A stretch of DNA of 64,000 bases from Deinococcus rubellus (GTDB lineage: Bacteria > Deinococcota > Deinococci > Deinococcales > Deinococcaceae), in NCBI RefSeq assembly GCF_025244745.1, contig NZ_CP104213.1, positions 2,418,501-2,482,500 on the forward strand, in the 5' to 3' direction. A program made the position numbers and the translations under genes. Below are positions 7,430 through 15,149 of the stretch, in pieces; the first letter of the stretch is position 1; each line of letters starts with the position of its first letter. The notes below the pieces were generated by a model. The model ran no database searches. It saw only the letters and a list, made by a program, of their open reading frames with translations, and had not been told where the DNA came from.

Positions 7430-8281
7430 GTGTCCTTTCTCGCTCAACTCCTGTTGGCCTTCGCACTTGGCCCACTCCTGATGCCCGACTCACCTGCAAG
7501 TTCGGACGAACAGGCCCACTCCCCGCTGAGCAAAGTCGCGGCCATCACCATTTCCTTCTGGATCATCAAAGTGCTGAGTACCGGCATGGGCGAAACCGCT
7601 TCGGACTTCCTGGCACACCGCCTGGGACCGCTGCCCGCCGTGGGACTCACGGGCAGTGTTTTTGTGGTTGCCCTCGCGCTGCAACTCAGGGCCAAACGCT
7701 ACGCCGCGCCGCTGTACTGGTTTGCGGTCATCATGGTCAGCGTCTTCGGCACGCTGGCCGCCGACGCCGTCCATGTTGGATTTGGCGTGCCGTACTGGAC
7801 TTCCACACTCGGTTTTCTGCTGGCGCTCGGGGTGATCTTTACGCTCTGGCAGCGCTCAGAGGGCACTCTATCCATTCACAGCGTCACCACCCGCCGCCGC
7901 GAAGTGTTTTACTGGGCCGCCGTGCTGGCGACCTTTGCGCTGGGCACTGCCGCTGGCGACTTCACGGCCCGCACGCTGGGCCTGGGGTGGCTGGCGTCAG
8001 GACTGGTGTTCGCGGCGCTGATGGCCCTGCCAGTTTTGTTGCGTGTCCGGCTCAAGTTCAGCCCCGTGCTGGCCTTCTGGTGGGCTTACGTCATCACGCG
8101 GCCCGTTGGGGCTTCTTTCGCTGACTGGATGGCAGTGCCGCACAGTCAAGGCGGACTCGGTTGGGGCACCGGCATCGTGACGTTGGGACTGAGTGCCTTG
8201 ATCCTGGTGTTCGTGCTGGCAAGCGCGATTCATAAGAGCCGTTTTGCCGTACAGGGTGAGGCGTTGGCTCCGACCGAGTAG
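7430..8281 (+). CDS. DUF347 / COG4705 multi-pass membrane protein (paralogue B)
   Basis: A 283-residue paralogue of the protein at 3061-3855, with the same four membrane repeats: FWIIKVLSTGMGETASDFL, LYWFAVIMVSVFGTLAAD, FYWAAVLATFALGTAAGDF and AFWWAYVITRPVGASFAD. The conserved Glu and Asp residues at helix ends are kept. The start is uncertain: GTG at 7430 lies 12 nt after the -10 box without a ribosome binding site, and ATG at 7481 would also leave the first membrane repeat intact. Having two copies within 4.5 kb, both behind box-1 promoters, points to a shared inducible role. Confidence 0.85.
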   Translation: MSFLAQLLLAFALGPLLMPDSPASSDEQAHSPLSKVAAITISFWIIKVLSTGMGETASDFLAHRLGPLPAVGLTGSVFVVALALQLRAKRYAAPLYWFAVIMVSVFGTLAADAVHVGFGVPYWTSTLGFLLALGVIFTLWQRSEGTLSIHSVTTRRREVFYWAAVLATFALGTAAGDFTARTLGLGWLASGLVFAALMALPVLLRVRLKFSPVLAFWWAYVITRPVGASFADWMAVPHSQGGLGWGTGIVTLGLSALILVFVLASAIHKSRFAVQGEALAPTE

Positions 8282-8285
8282 CGGC

Positions 8286-8338
8286 TATACCTGCCTTTTA
8301 CCGTGCTATACGGCATTTATACCGACTTGTTCTACCTT
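8286..8338 (+). promoter_or_regulatory. Box-1 promoter with four half-sites before the PepSY gene
   Basis: Half-sites TATACC (8286), TTTACC (8297), TATACG (8307) and TATACC (8318) form two 11-bp pairs. Nine nt after the last comes the -10 TACCTT (8333-8338). Confidence 0.65.
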
Positions 8339-8383
8339 GGGCCTACGCGAAAAGACGTCTTTTCGTGTCCTCAAGGAGAACCC

Positions 8384-8878
8384 ATGAACAAGCAAACCAA
8401 GAACACCGTATTGACCCTCGCCGTCTTCACTGCCCTCGCCGCGCCGCTGGCCGGGTACGCCTTCGCCCAGACCACGAGCAGCACCACCAAGACCAGCACA
8501 CTCGCCCAGGCCGCTCAGCCTGCCGACGCCGAAACCAACGACGGCCCCGACACCCAGGATTCCAGCGTCAAAGGCAGCCTCAGCTTACCCACCGAGGCCG
8601 CCGGAATTGAAGTGCCGGACGCCCAGGAGCAAGGGCAGTATCAGGCCCTCACCAGAATCTCCGCCGCGCAGGCCAGCGCTGCCGCGCAAGCCAGAGTGCC
8701 TGGAGCGGTCAGCAGCGTCACGCTCGGCGACGAGAACGGCAGCCTGGTGTACGAAGTGGTCATCGGCAAGGTGGCGGTGATGGTGGACGCGGGCAACGGC
8801 CAGGTGCTGGGTCAGAGCACCGCCGACACCGAAGGTTCGGACACGGGCGCGGACAGCGGCACCGAAACGAACGACTGA
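8384..8878 (+). CDS. Secreted PepSY-domain protein
   Basis: A 164-residue protein with a signal peptide (cleavage likely after YAFA, near residue 24), a low-complexity Ser/Thr/Asp linker, and a single PepSY domain from about residue 80 (ISAAQASAAAQARVPG, then VYEVVIGKVAVMVDAGNGQVL). PepSY domains are extracytoplasmic and often modulate peptidases or sensor kinases. The protein lies directly upstream of a PAP2/two-component operon, so a sensor-accessory role is possible but unproven. GGAG seven nt before ATG 8384 sets the start; an earlier in-frame ATG at 8303 falls inside the promoter. Confidence 0.85.
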   Translation: MNKQTKNTVLTLAVFTALAAPLAGYAFAQTTSSTTKTSTLAQAAQPADAETNDGPDTQDSSVKGSLSLPTEAAGIEVPDAQEQGQYQALTRISAAQASAAAQARVPGAVSSVTLGDENGSLVYEVVIGKVAVMVDAGNGQVLGQSTADTEGSDTGADSGTETND

Positions 8879-8900
8879 AATTTAAACCTTCTCTCAAAAG

Positions 8901-8923
8901 AGCGCTGCCAGTGGGCGCTTTTT
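8901..8923 (+). terminator. Terminator after the PepSY gene
   Basis: AGCGC pairs with GCGCT, with a CC/GG extension inside, followed by five Ts. Confidence 0.7.
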
Positions 8924-8938
8924 AATTTGGCCCAGGAC

Positions 8939-8970
8939 TATACCGTCTTTATACCTTCTTCTGTCAGGCT
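8939..8970 (+). promoter_or_regulatory. Box-1 promoter of the PAP2-two-component-PIG-L operon
   Basis: A perfect TATACC-N5-TATACC (8939 and 8950), N9, then CAGGCT as -10 (8965-8970). The -10 ends 6 nt before the ATG at 8977, so the mRNA is probably leaderless. This copy implies autoregulation by the encoded response regulator. Confidence 0.7.
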
Positions 8971-8976
8971 GGGGTC

Positions 8977-9618
8977 ATGCCCACCCTGCTCACCCACGCC
9001 CGCGCCGCCCGGCCTGCCCAGTTGGTCCGGCTGTTTCTCGGCATCCTGCTCCCGCTGCTGATCGTCGGGGTCATCGCCGAGGACATTCTCGAAAAAGCCC
9101 GCTTCGCCTTCGAGACGCCGCTGCTGCTGTGGATTCATTCCTTTGCCAGTCCAGCCCTCGATCAGTTGGCCCTGGCCTTCACCACCCTTGGCGGCGTCAG
9201 CGTGATCGCGCCGCTCAGCGCCCTCATTCTGGCGTTCTTGTGGTGGAAGTCACGCCCGCAAGCCTTCTTCTGGGCCTTCTCTGTGGCGGGTGCGGCAGTG
9301 CTGGACTTCATCATGAAGCTGATCTTCAACCGCTCCCGCCCCGAATTGTGGCCCCGGCTGGTCCACGAATCCGACGCCAGTTTCCCCAGCGGCCACAGTA
9401 TGTACAGCATGGCCTTCGTGGTGGCCCTGATCTTGATGACGTGGCGCACCCCCTACCGGCCTCTGGTTCTGGTGCTGGGCGTGCTGTTTACCCTGGCAGT
9501 CGGTCTGTCACGGCTGTATCTGGGTGTGCATTACCCCACCGATGTCCTGGCGGGCTGGCTCTCCGGGCTGGCCTGGGTGCTGGGCGTCTACAGCATCGTG
9601 GCGCGGCGGCGGGCCTGA
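8977..9618 (+). CDS. PAP2-superfamily membrane phosphatase
   Basis: A 213-residue integral membrane protein with about six helices and all three PAP2 active-site motifs: K114 to R121-P122 (motif 1), P137-S-G-H140 (motif 2) and S178-R179 to H185 with D189 (motif 3, in GVHYPTDV). PAP2 enzymes dephosphorylate lipid phosphates such as undecaprenyl pyrophosphate or phosphatidic acid on the outer face of the membrane. It is first in an operon with a response regulator, kinase and PIG-L deacetylase, pointing to envelope lipid or glycan remodelling. Its TGA overlaps the next ATG. Confidence 0.93.
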   Translation: MPTLLTHARAARPAQLVRLFLGILLPLLIVGVIAEDILEKARFAFETPLLLWIHSFASPALDQLALAFTTLGGVSVIAPLSALILAFLWWKSRPQAFFWAFSVAGAAVLDFIMKLIFNRSRPELWPRLVHESDASFPSGHSMYSMAFVVALILMTWRTPYRPLVLVLGVLFTLAVGLSRLYLGVHYPTDVLAGWLSGLAWVLGVYSIVARRRA

Positions 9619-10292
9619 TGAGGCTTTTGATTGTCGAGGATGATCCCCACATCGCTGAGCTGCTCACCGATGGTCTGACCGAGGAGGGCTACGAGTGCGA
9701 CAGGGCGGCCAGCGCCGCCGAAGGCGAACACCTGGCCAAGTTATTTCCCTACGCGCTGCTGATTCTGGACGTGATGCTGCCGGAAGGCATCGACGCCGGG
9801 TATCAACTGGGCGAGCGGCTACGCGCGGCTGAGGTGCAGGCCCCGATCCTTTACCTCACCGCACGCGGCACCGTCGAGGACCGGGTCACCGGGCTGGAAG
9901 CGGGCGGCGACGACTACCTGATCAAGCCGTTTGCCTTCAAGGAACTGCGTGCCAGAATCCGCGCCCTGCTGCGGCGGGCCAGCGGCAATACCCAGAACAC
10001 GGTGCCGCTGCCGCAAGGTTGGATGATGGATCTGGGCGCGCGCGAAGTCTACGCGGCGGGGGTGCGGGCCGACCTGACCCGCCGCGAATTTGCTTTGCTG
10101 GAACTGTTCGTGATGAATCCGGGCCGGGCATTTGGCCGTGAGGAAATCATCGAGCGGTTGTGGCGCGGCGAGGGCAGTGTGGAGCACAAGGTGATTGACG
10201 TGTATGTCAGCACCCTGCGGCGCAAAACCCATGACGCCCTGATCGACACGATTCGCGGCACCGGCTACCGGCTGGGGCGCGGGACCTCCTAA
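9618..10292 (+). CDS. OmpR/PhoB-family response regulator (system 1)
   Basis: A 224-residue regulator. The receiver domain has the acidic pair E7-D8-D9, the phospho-acceptor D51, T81 and K103. The C-terminal half is a winged helix (LTRREFALLELFVMNPGRA, then VIDVYVSTLRRKT and a GTGYRL hairpin), placing it in the OmpR/PhoB class, which binds direct repeats about 11 bp apart. Such repeats (TATACC-N5-TATACC) precede its own operon and nine other promoters here, so it is the best candidate for their activator. The ATG overlaps the PAP2 stop by one base. Confidence 0.93.
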   Translation: MRLLIVEDDPHIAELLTDGLTEEGYECDRAASAAEGEHLAKLFPYALLILDVMLPEGIDAGYQLGERLRAAEVQAPILYLTARGTVEDRVTGLEAGGDDYLIKPFAFKELRARIRALLRRASGNTQNTVPLPQGWMMDLGAREVYAAGVRADLTRREFALLELFVMNPGRAFGREEIIERLWRGEGSVEHKVIDVYVSTLRRKTHDALIDTIRGTGYRLGRGTS

Positions 10293-11671
10293 TGCTGGCC
10301 GCCCAACGTGGGCGCTGGAGTTTGCGCCTCAAGCTGACTCTGGGCTACGCGCTGGTGTTTGCTTTGACGGTGCTGCTGGGCGCGGTGGGCGTGTATTTCG
10401 CAGCCCGCTCATCGCTGACAGCCTCGCTGGATCAGACCTTGCAGGAGACCGCCACCGTCGCACGGGCCAGCGTGGAAACCCAGAAAGGGCGATCTTTTTT
10501 CGCGCCTGAACTCAAGGCCAGCAGTGATCTGAGCATCGAGCTGCTCTCGGCGTCGGGTCGCCTGCTGGCCAGCGTCGGACGGGATGAAGATACTGTGCCG
10601 CCGCTCAAACTGGGGTTCATCAGCTTTGCCGAGCAGCGGGTGTTTACCCAGGCTGTTGGTGGCGGTCTGTATTTGCGGGTTTCGCGGCCCAGCGATACCT
10701 TGAGTCACCTCCTTGAAACGCTGGCCCGCATTCTGCTGCTGGGCAGCATGCTGATGATCGCCCTGGCGTGCGTGGCAGGCTACTGGCTGGCGGACCGGGC
10801 GCTGAGGCCGGTGGACGCAGTGGCCCGTACGGCGGCAGCCATTGCGGGACGGGGCGATTACCGTGAGCGCGTTCCAGCCCTGGGTGGCCACGACGAGATG
10901 GCCCGGCTGACCAACACCGTCAACGCCATGCTCGATCAACTCGAACACACCATCGAGCGCGAAAAACAGTTCGCCCGCATTGCCGCCCACGAACTCCGCA
11001 CACCGCTGACGGTCCTCAAAGGCCGCCTGGAACTGACTTTAGAACGTCCCCGCGACGCCGCTGCGTACCAGAAAGCCCTGAGCGGCATGCAGGGACGGGT
11101 CGACGACCTGATTGCGCTCTCCGAGAGCCTGCTGGCGCTGGCCCGCACCGACGCGCCAGTCAAATTAGAGCCGGTGGAACTGTCCGCCAGCGTGCTCGCC
11201 GCCGCCGAGGAGCTGAGCGACGCGGCCCGCAACGCTGGAAAACAGATTAAAGTTTCGCTGACCGAAAGCTGGGTGGTGGCGGAAGGCGACGGCGTTCAGC
11301 GGTTGCTGATCAACTTGATCGAAAATGCCCTCAAGTACGGCACAGGCGACGTGGTCACGGTCCATGTCGAGCGCAGCACTTGCACCATTGGCAACGGCGG
11401 AACGGGTCCAGCCCAGACGGATTGGGCGCGGCTGCTGCAACCCTTTGAGCGGGGCACAGGGGTGCAGAGCCTGGCGGGCAGCGGGTTGGGGTTGACGTTG
11501 GTGGCGGCGCTGACCGGGCGCTGGAATGCGGAACTCCGTCCCCAGTGGTTGCCGCAGCGATTCAACGTGAGCGTGCGATTTCAGGCTGTCAATCGCTCGG
11601 CACTGAAGCCCGCTGCGGCGTTGACGGATGAGCGTCCTTCAGCGTCCTCGCCGAGCAGCGCACCGCTTTGA
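10292..11671 (+). CDS. Sensor histidine kinase (system 1)
   Basis: A 459-residue kinase. Two membrane helices (about 17-38 and 146-168) flank a periplasmic sensor of about 105 residues. A HAMP linker follows, then the HisKA domain with phospho-acceptor H233 (AAHELRTPLT) and a HATPase_c domain with N box NLIENALKYG (341-350) and G2 box GSGLGL (397-402). The G1 box reads IGNGGTG, lacking the usual aspartate of D-x-G-x-G, so nucleotide binding may be altered or the variant tolerated. It overlaps the response regulator (TAATG) and is its obvious partner. Confidence 0.92.
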   Translation: MLAAQRGRWSLRLKLTLGYALVFALTVLLGAVGVYFAARSSLTASLDQTLQETATVARASVETQKGRSFFAPELKASSDLSIELLSASGRLLASVGRDEDTVPPLKLGFISFAEQRVFTQAVGGGLYLRVSRPSDTLSHLLETLARILLLGSMLMIALACVAGYWLADRALRPVDAVARTAAAIAGRGDYRERVPALGGHDEMARLTNTVNAMLDQLEHTIEREKQFARIAAHELRTPLTVLKGRLELTLERPRDAAAYQKALSGMQGRVDDLIALSESLLALARTDAPVKLEPVELSASVLAAAEELSDAARNAGKQIKVSLTESWVVAEGDGVQRLLINLIENALKYGTGDVVTVHVERSTCTIGNGGTGPAQTDWARLLQPFERGTGVQSLAGSGLGLTLVAALTGRWNAELRPQWLPQRFNVSVRFQAVNRSALKPAAALTDERPSASSPSSAPL

Positions 11672-12690
11672 TCTGGTTCAGATGGACCATCATCAAACGC
11701 CTCATGGTGCTGGCCGCCACGCTGCTTACCCTCGCGCTGGCCGCCTGGATCAACTTGCCGCTGGTCGGTCAGATTTTTGACCAGAACACCGACGTGGTGG
11801 CCGCGCTGCCCCAGGCCGCTGCGTTCAAGCGTGGAGAGCGGGTGCTGATCCTCTCGCCCCATCCCGACGACGAAACCTTGTGCTGTGCGGGGCTCATTCA
11901 GCAGGCCCAGGCCGCCGGAGCCGCCGTGAACATCGTCTGGGCCACGGCGGGCGACGGCTTCGAGTTTGCCGCCGCGCTCAGCCAGCGCACCTTGAAGCCC
12001 AATGTTCACGCCATGCGGGCGCTGGGTCAGCTCAGAACGCAGGAAGCCCGCCGAGCCGCTGCCGTGCTGGGTGTGCCGCCAGACCACACCTTCATGCTCG
12101 GCTATCCGGACGGCGGGCTCTTTTCGCTGTTCACCACCCATTTTGACGAGCCCTACACCTCGCCGCGCACCGGCGCTTCGAGGGTGTACGTTCAGGGCGC
12201 ACTGACACCGGGCGCCGCTTTTAGCGGACGTTTCCTGGAAGCCGATCTCAACAAGGTGCTGGACACGGTGCAGCCTGACATGGTACTGGCTCCCGCGCCG
12301 CAGGACTTTCATCCAGATCACCGCACACTGTCGTACATCGCCCTGCGACTCCTGGCCGCTCGGCATCAAGAAGCGCGTTTGAGATTCTGGGTGGTCCACG
12401 GCGGCCTGGAATGGCCACTCCCCAAGGGACTGCATCCCACGTTGAGCCTGACCTTGCCGCCACTGGCCGCCCAACTGCCCTGGACACGCGTGGCACTCAC
12501 GCCGGATCAAGAAGCCCTCAAAGCGCGGGCCACCGGGCAGTACCACTCCCAGACCCGCATCATGGGCCGCTTCATGGACTCGTTTGTGCGAACCAATGAA
12601 CTGCTGAGTCCCGAAGCGCTCCCAGATAAACCATCAAGCAGAAGTGGCTCCGGCGCTCTACCGACAGCTGACAGGCCACTGACGCGGTAA
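11668..12690 (+). CDS. Membrane-anchored PIG-L (LmbE-like) deacetylase
   Basis: A 340-residue protein with one N-terminal membrane helix (about 8-28) and a PIG-L domain. The zinc-binding motif HPDDE occurs near residue 66 and the second motif HPDH near residue 213. PIG-L enzymes remove acetyl groups from N-acetylglucosamine-type substrates; the anchor suggests action at or outside the membrane. A TTG at 11668 overlapping the kinase stop is taken as start; ATG 11704 is an alternative that shortens the anchor. Last gene of the PAP2-two-component operon. Confidence 0.85.
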   Translation: MIWFRWTIIKRLMVLAATLLTLALAAWINLPLVGQIFDQNTDVVAALPQAAAFKRGERVLILSPHPDDETLCCAGLIQQAQAAGAAVNIVWATAGDGFEFAAALSQRTLKPNVHAMRALGQLRTQEARRAAAVLGVPPDHTFMLGYPDGGLFSLFTTHFDEPYTSPRTGASRVYVQGALTPGAAFSGRFLEADLNKVLDTVQPDMVLAPAPQDFHPDHRTLSYIALRLLAARHQEARLRFWVVHGGLEWPLPKGLHPTLSLTLPPLAAQLPWTRVALTPDQEALKARATGQYHSQTRIMGRFMDSFVRTNELLSPEALPDKPSSRSGSGALPTADRPLTR

Positions 12691-12899
12691 GCGTCGACTC
12701 TCCTGGGACCGAAAGTCCTGGTCTGTACTGGGCATCGCCAGAGCAGATTTGCATTCTCTGCGTTGCTCAGTTCACTGGCGCGCTGGGCAACCTGAACGCA
12801 GCAACGAACGGTGCGGTCTTGAAGCTGGGCAGCTTCACTTTGCTGCTCCCCGACACCGTCAAGATTCACGTTGCCGACCTCTCTGGCGGTTCATCCTGA
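12672..12899 (+). pseudogene. Possible C-terminal remnant of an exported protein
   Basis: An open frame of 75 codons without a usable start runs from just after TGA 12669 to TGA 12897. Its last 40 codons read like a real beta-rich C-terminus (QFTGALGNLNAATNG, VLKLGSFTLLLPDTVKIHV). It fills most of the gap between the PIG-L gene and the COG4280 gene. Its first part overlaps the end of the PIG-L gene in another frame. Family not recognised. Confidence 0.35.
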
Positions 12900-12939
12900 A
12901 ACCAGTAATGCCGCTCTAGCCTGATGCTGAGGTACGTCT

Positions 12940-13695
12940 ATGAATGGAGCATTTTTGATATTGGCCGCCTTTCTGGCTTCCAGTGTGGAAATGGTGGAGG
13001 CGCTGACCATCGTGCTGGCCGTCGGACTGACGCGGGGCTGGCGCTCGGCGCTGATCGGCACCGGCGCGGCCCTCGTGGTGCTGGCCCTGATCGTGGCGCT
13101 GTTCGGCCCGCTGCTGGCACGTATCCCGCTGGGGACGCTGCGCCTGATCGTTGGGGGCCTGCTGCTGATCTTCGGCATTCAGTGGTGGCGCAAGGCCGTC
13201 CTGCGTTCCAGCGGCTTCAAGGCTCTGCACGACGAGGACGCGACTTTCGCCGAGGAATCCGAAGCCGCCCGCCGTCAGGGTCAGGACCTGCGGGCGGGGC
13301 TGGACTGGTACGCTTTCACGCTCGCATTCAAGAGCGTGCTGCTGGAGGGCCTGGAAGTGGCCTTTATCGTGGTGACGTTCGGGGCCAGCGCTGGGCGGCT
13401 GGACCTGGCGATCCTCGGCGCGGCGGCAGCCTTGATCGTGGTGCTGGCGGCAGGTGTGCTGCTGCACCGCCCGCTCAGCCAGGTGCCAGAAAATACCCTC
13501 AAGTTCGCGGTGGGCCTGCTGCTCTCCACGTTCGGCACCTTCTGGGCCGCAGAAGGAGCTGGGGCCATCTGGCCGGGCGGTGACGCGGCCATTCCCGTGA
13601 TTCTGGTCGTGTACGCACTGGTTTCATGGGTTCTGGTCGCGGCGCTGCGGCGCGAAAAGCAGGGACAGCTCGGCAGAAAAGAGGTGCAAGTATGA
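12940..13695 (+). CDS. COG4280-type integral membrane protein with FTR1-like Glu motifs
   Basis: A 251-residue protein with about seven membrane helices. Two similar acidic helices stand out: SSVEMVEALTIV with E17 and E20, and LLEGLEVAFIV with E136 and E139. The E-x-x-E pattern resembles the REGLE helices of FTR1 iron permeases and suggests an internal duplication and a possible cation-transport role (inference). A soluble acidic loop lies near residues 90-120. A 66-residue membrane protein overlaps its stop (ATGA), forming an operon. Confidence 0.75.
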   Translation: MNGAFLILAAFLASSVEMVEALTIVLAVGLTRGWRSALIGTGAALVVLALIVALFGPLLARIPLGTLRLIVGGLLLIFGIQWWRKAVLRSSGFKALHDEDATFAEESEAARRQGQDLRAGLDWYAFTLAFKSVLLEGLEVAFIVVTFGASAGRLDLAILGAAAALIVVLAAGVLLHRPLSQVPENTLKFAVGLLLSTFGTFWAAEGAGAIWPGGDAAIPVILVVYALVSWVLVAALRREKQGQLGRKEVQV

Positions 13696-13892
13696 ACGCC
13701 GTTCTGGGATTTTTGCGGTTCTGGTATGACTTCGTGGTGGGCGACGACTGGCGGGTGGCCGCAGCCGTGGTGGCCGCCCTGGCCCTGACCGCCGTGCTGG
13801 CTGGACAGGGCCTTGCCTGGATCATCCTGCCGCTGGTCGTGCTGGCCTTTTTGGGTTTGAGTGTCTGGCGGGTGGCACGCCGCTCGCGCTGA
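13692..13892 (+). CDS. Small two-helix membrane protein
   Basis: A 66-residue protein beginning at an ATG that overlaps the stop of the COG4280 gene. Residues about 21-37 and 40-59 form two hydrophobic helices followed by a basic tail (WRVARRSR). No homologous family recognised. The translational overlap implies that it is made together with, and may be a small partner of, the larger membrane protein. Confidence 0.7.
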   Translation: MNAVLGFLRFWYDFVVGDDWRVAAAVVAALALTAVLAGQGLAWIILPLVVLAFLGLSVWRVARRSR

Positions 13893-13906
13893 GCGAAATT
13901 GCGTCT

Positions 13907-14614
13907 TTAAACGGCAAGCAGTTGACCGCCGGAACTGCCGAAGACACCTTGAGATAGACGGGACAGGCGCTCGGCATGGGTGGCAATCGCCTTTCCCCGT
14001 GCCGAGGGTTGTGGATCGGCATGAACACCGCGCTTTCCAGTCAAGTCGAGGCTGTAAAGCGTGCCGAGGACGGCGGGCCGCTTCAGGAGATCAACGCCGC
14101 CGCGCTGCCAGTGGTCCAGGGTAGAACGCAGGCAAGCCGCGACCAGGAGCGGGGGCTCAGTGTCGCTCAGGAGCAGCTGACGGCCCTGGCGGGCATCGGC
14201 GGGCACCTTCAGATAACCTTCTGCGCCCAGCCGCGCCAGCGTGCCGCTTTTCATCTATGCTCTGCCCAAGCTAAAACTCTCCGTGCGGCGGCCACACAAG
14301 CGTTCTAAAGCGTGCAGCAGGGGACGCTCGGCCCAGGCGGGAAGAAGCAGACTCAGCCGCATCAGGGCATTCTGGACATGATCGGCGGTGTCCAATCGGG
14401 TGCGCTCGTCGGCCAGGATGCTGGCGATCAGGGTGGCGGGGACATCAAACTGCCCGCCGGCACGAACGATCTCGCGCTGCATCTGAGCACCGAATACCAC
14501 TTGCCGTAGCCGCATCTCGCGCCGCCACTGCTGCACCTGAATCCAACGAAATTGAGTCAATGTCTTCATGCCGCGCAGTCTGCGCCGAGGCGGTAGAGCA
14601 GTGGTCAAGCGCAT
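13907..14614 (-). pseudogene. Lytic-transglycosylase-like gene interrupted by an in-frame TAG
   Basis: Two open frames, 14255-14614 and 13907-14254, are in the same frame and separated only by the amber codon at 14257-14255, directly followed by ATG. Read through, the junction becomes SFSLGRA-x-MKSGTLARL. With Gln at x (CAG to TAG is one transition) this resembles the G-x-A-Q-x-K...T motif of lysozyme-fold transglycosylases. The upstream part has VPATLIASILADERTRLD, with a possible catalytic Glu. It follows the Rieske gene directly in the same operon. The family call is tentative; the shared frame on both sides is plain from sequence. Confidence 0.6.
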
Positions 14615-14615
14615 T

Positions 14616-15119
14616 TCAGCCTGCTTGCGGGCGAATCATTCCAGTGATCCAGACGGACTGATCGGGCCTCACCTGAAGACTGTACTGGGCCAGCGGGTCT
14701 GAAGTACGGTGGACGTATCCAGTCGGCTGCCCAGTGGCGAGATCGTAAGCCTGATGATGTTTGGGGCAGGTCATGACCTGATTTCGCGGCGGACCTATCA
14801 CGACGGTGCTGCGGTGCGAACAGATCCGGGAATAGACGGTCAGCCAGACCTGACCCCGCTGTACACCGCCCGCTACCGGCGTTTTGCTGGCATACAGAAT
14901 CGCCGGATCACCCGCCACCGACATCAGCTTGAACCCGTCAGCGGCCAGCGTCTCAGCAGGCTTGAGAATGTTGAGGGGCGCACCCAGCGACTGGGCCTGA
15001 GCCTGCGACCAGACGCCGGGCACGGCAGCGGCGCACAACAGGCAGCCGATCACGCGCAGGGCGTCGCGGCGGCCCAGGTCAGCTTCCGGTGTCTGGTCGG
15101 TCTGTGAAGACTTGGACAT
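14616..15119 (-). CDS. Exported Rieske [2Fe-2S] protein
   Basis: A 167-residue protein with a twin-arginine-like leader (GRRDALRVIG then a hydrophobic stretch ending SQAQA) and a Rieske domain. The cluster ligands appear as C-S-H and, 16 residues on, C-P-K-H. It would carry electrons outside the cytoplasmic membrane. Start at 15119 is chosen because AAGGAG precedes it; an ATG at 15140 lies upstream of that site. It follows a MsrQ/YedZ-like membrane protein 30 bp upstream and is very likely its redox partner. Confidence 0.9.
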   Translation of the reverse strand: MSKSSQTDQTPEADLGRRDALRVIGCLLCAAAVPGVWSQAQAQSLGAPLNILKPAETLAADGFKLMSVAGDPAILYASKTPVAGGVQRGQVWLTVYSRICSHRSTVVIGPPRNQVMTCPKHHQAYDLATGQPTGYVHRTSDPLAQYSLQVRPDQSVWITGMIRPQAG

Positions 15120-15149
15120 CTCTTTTCTCCTTAACGGCACATCTGCACT

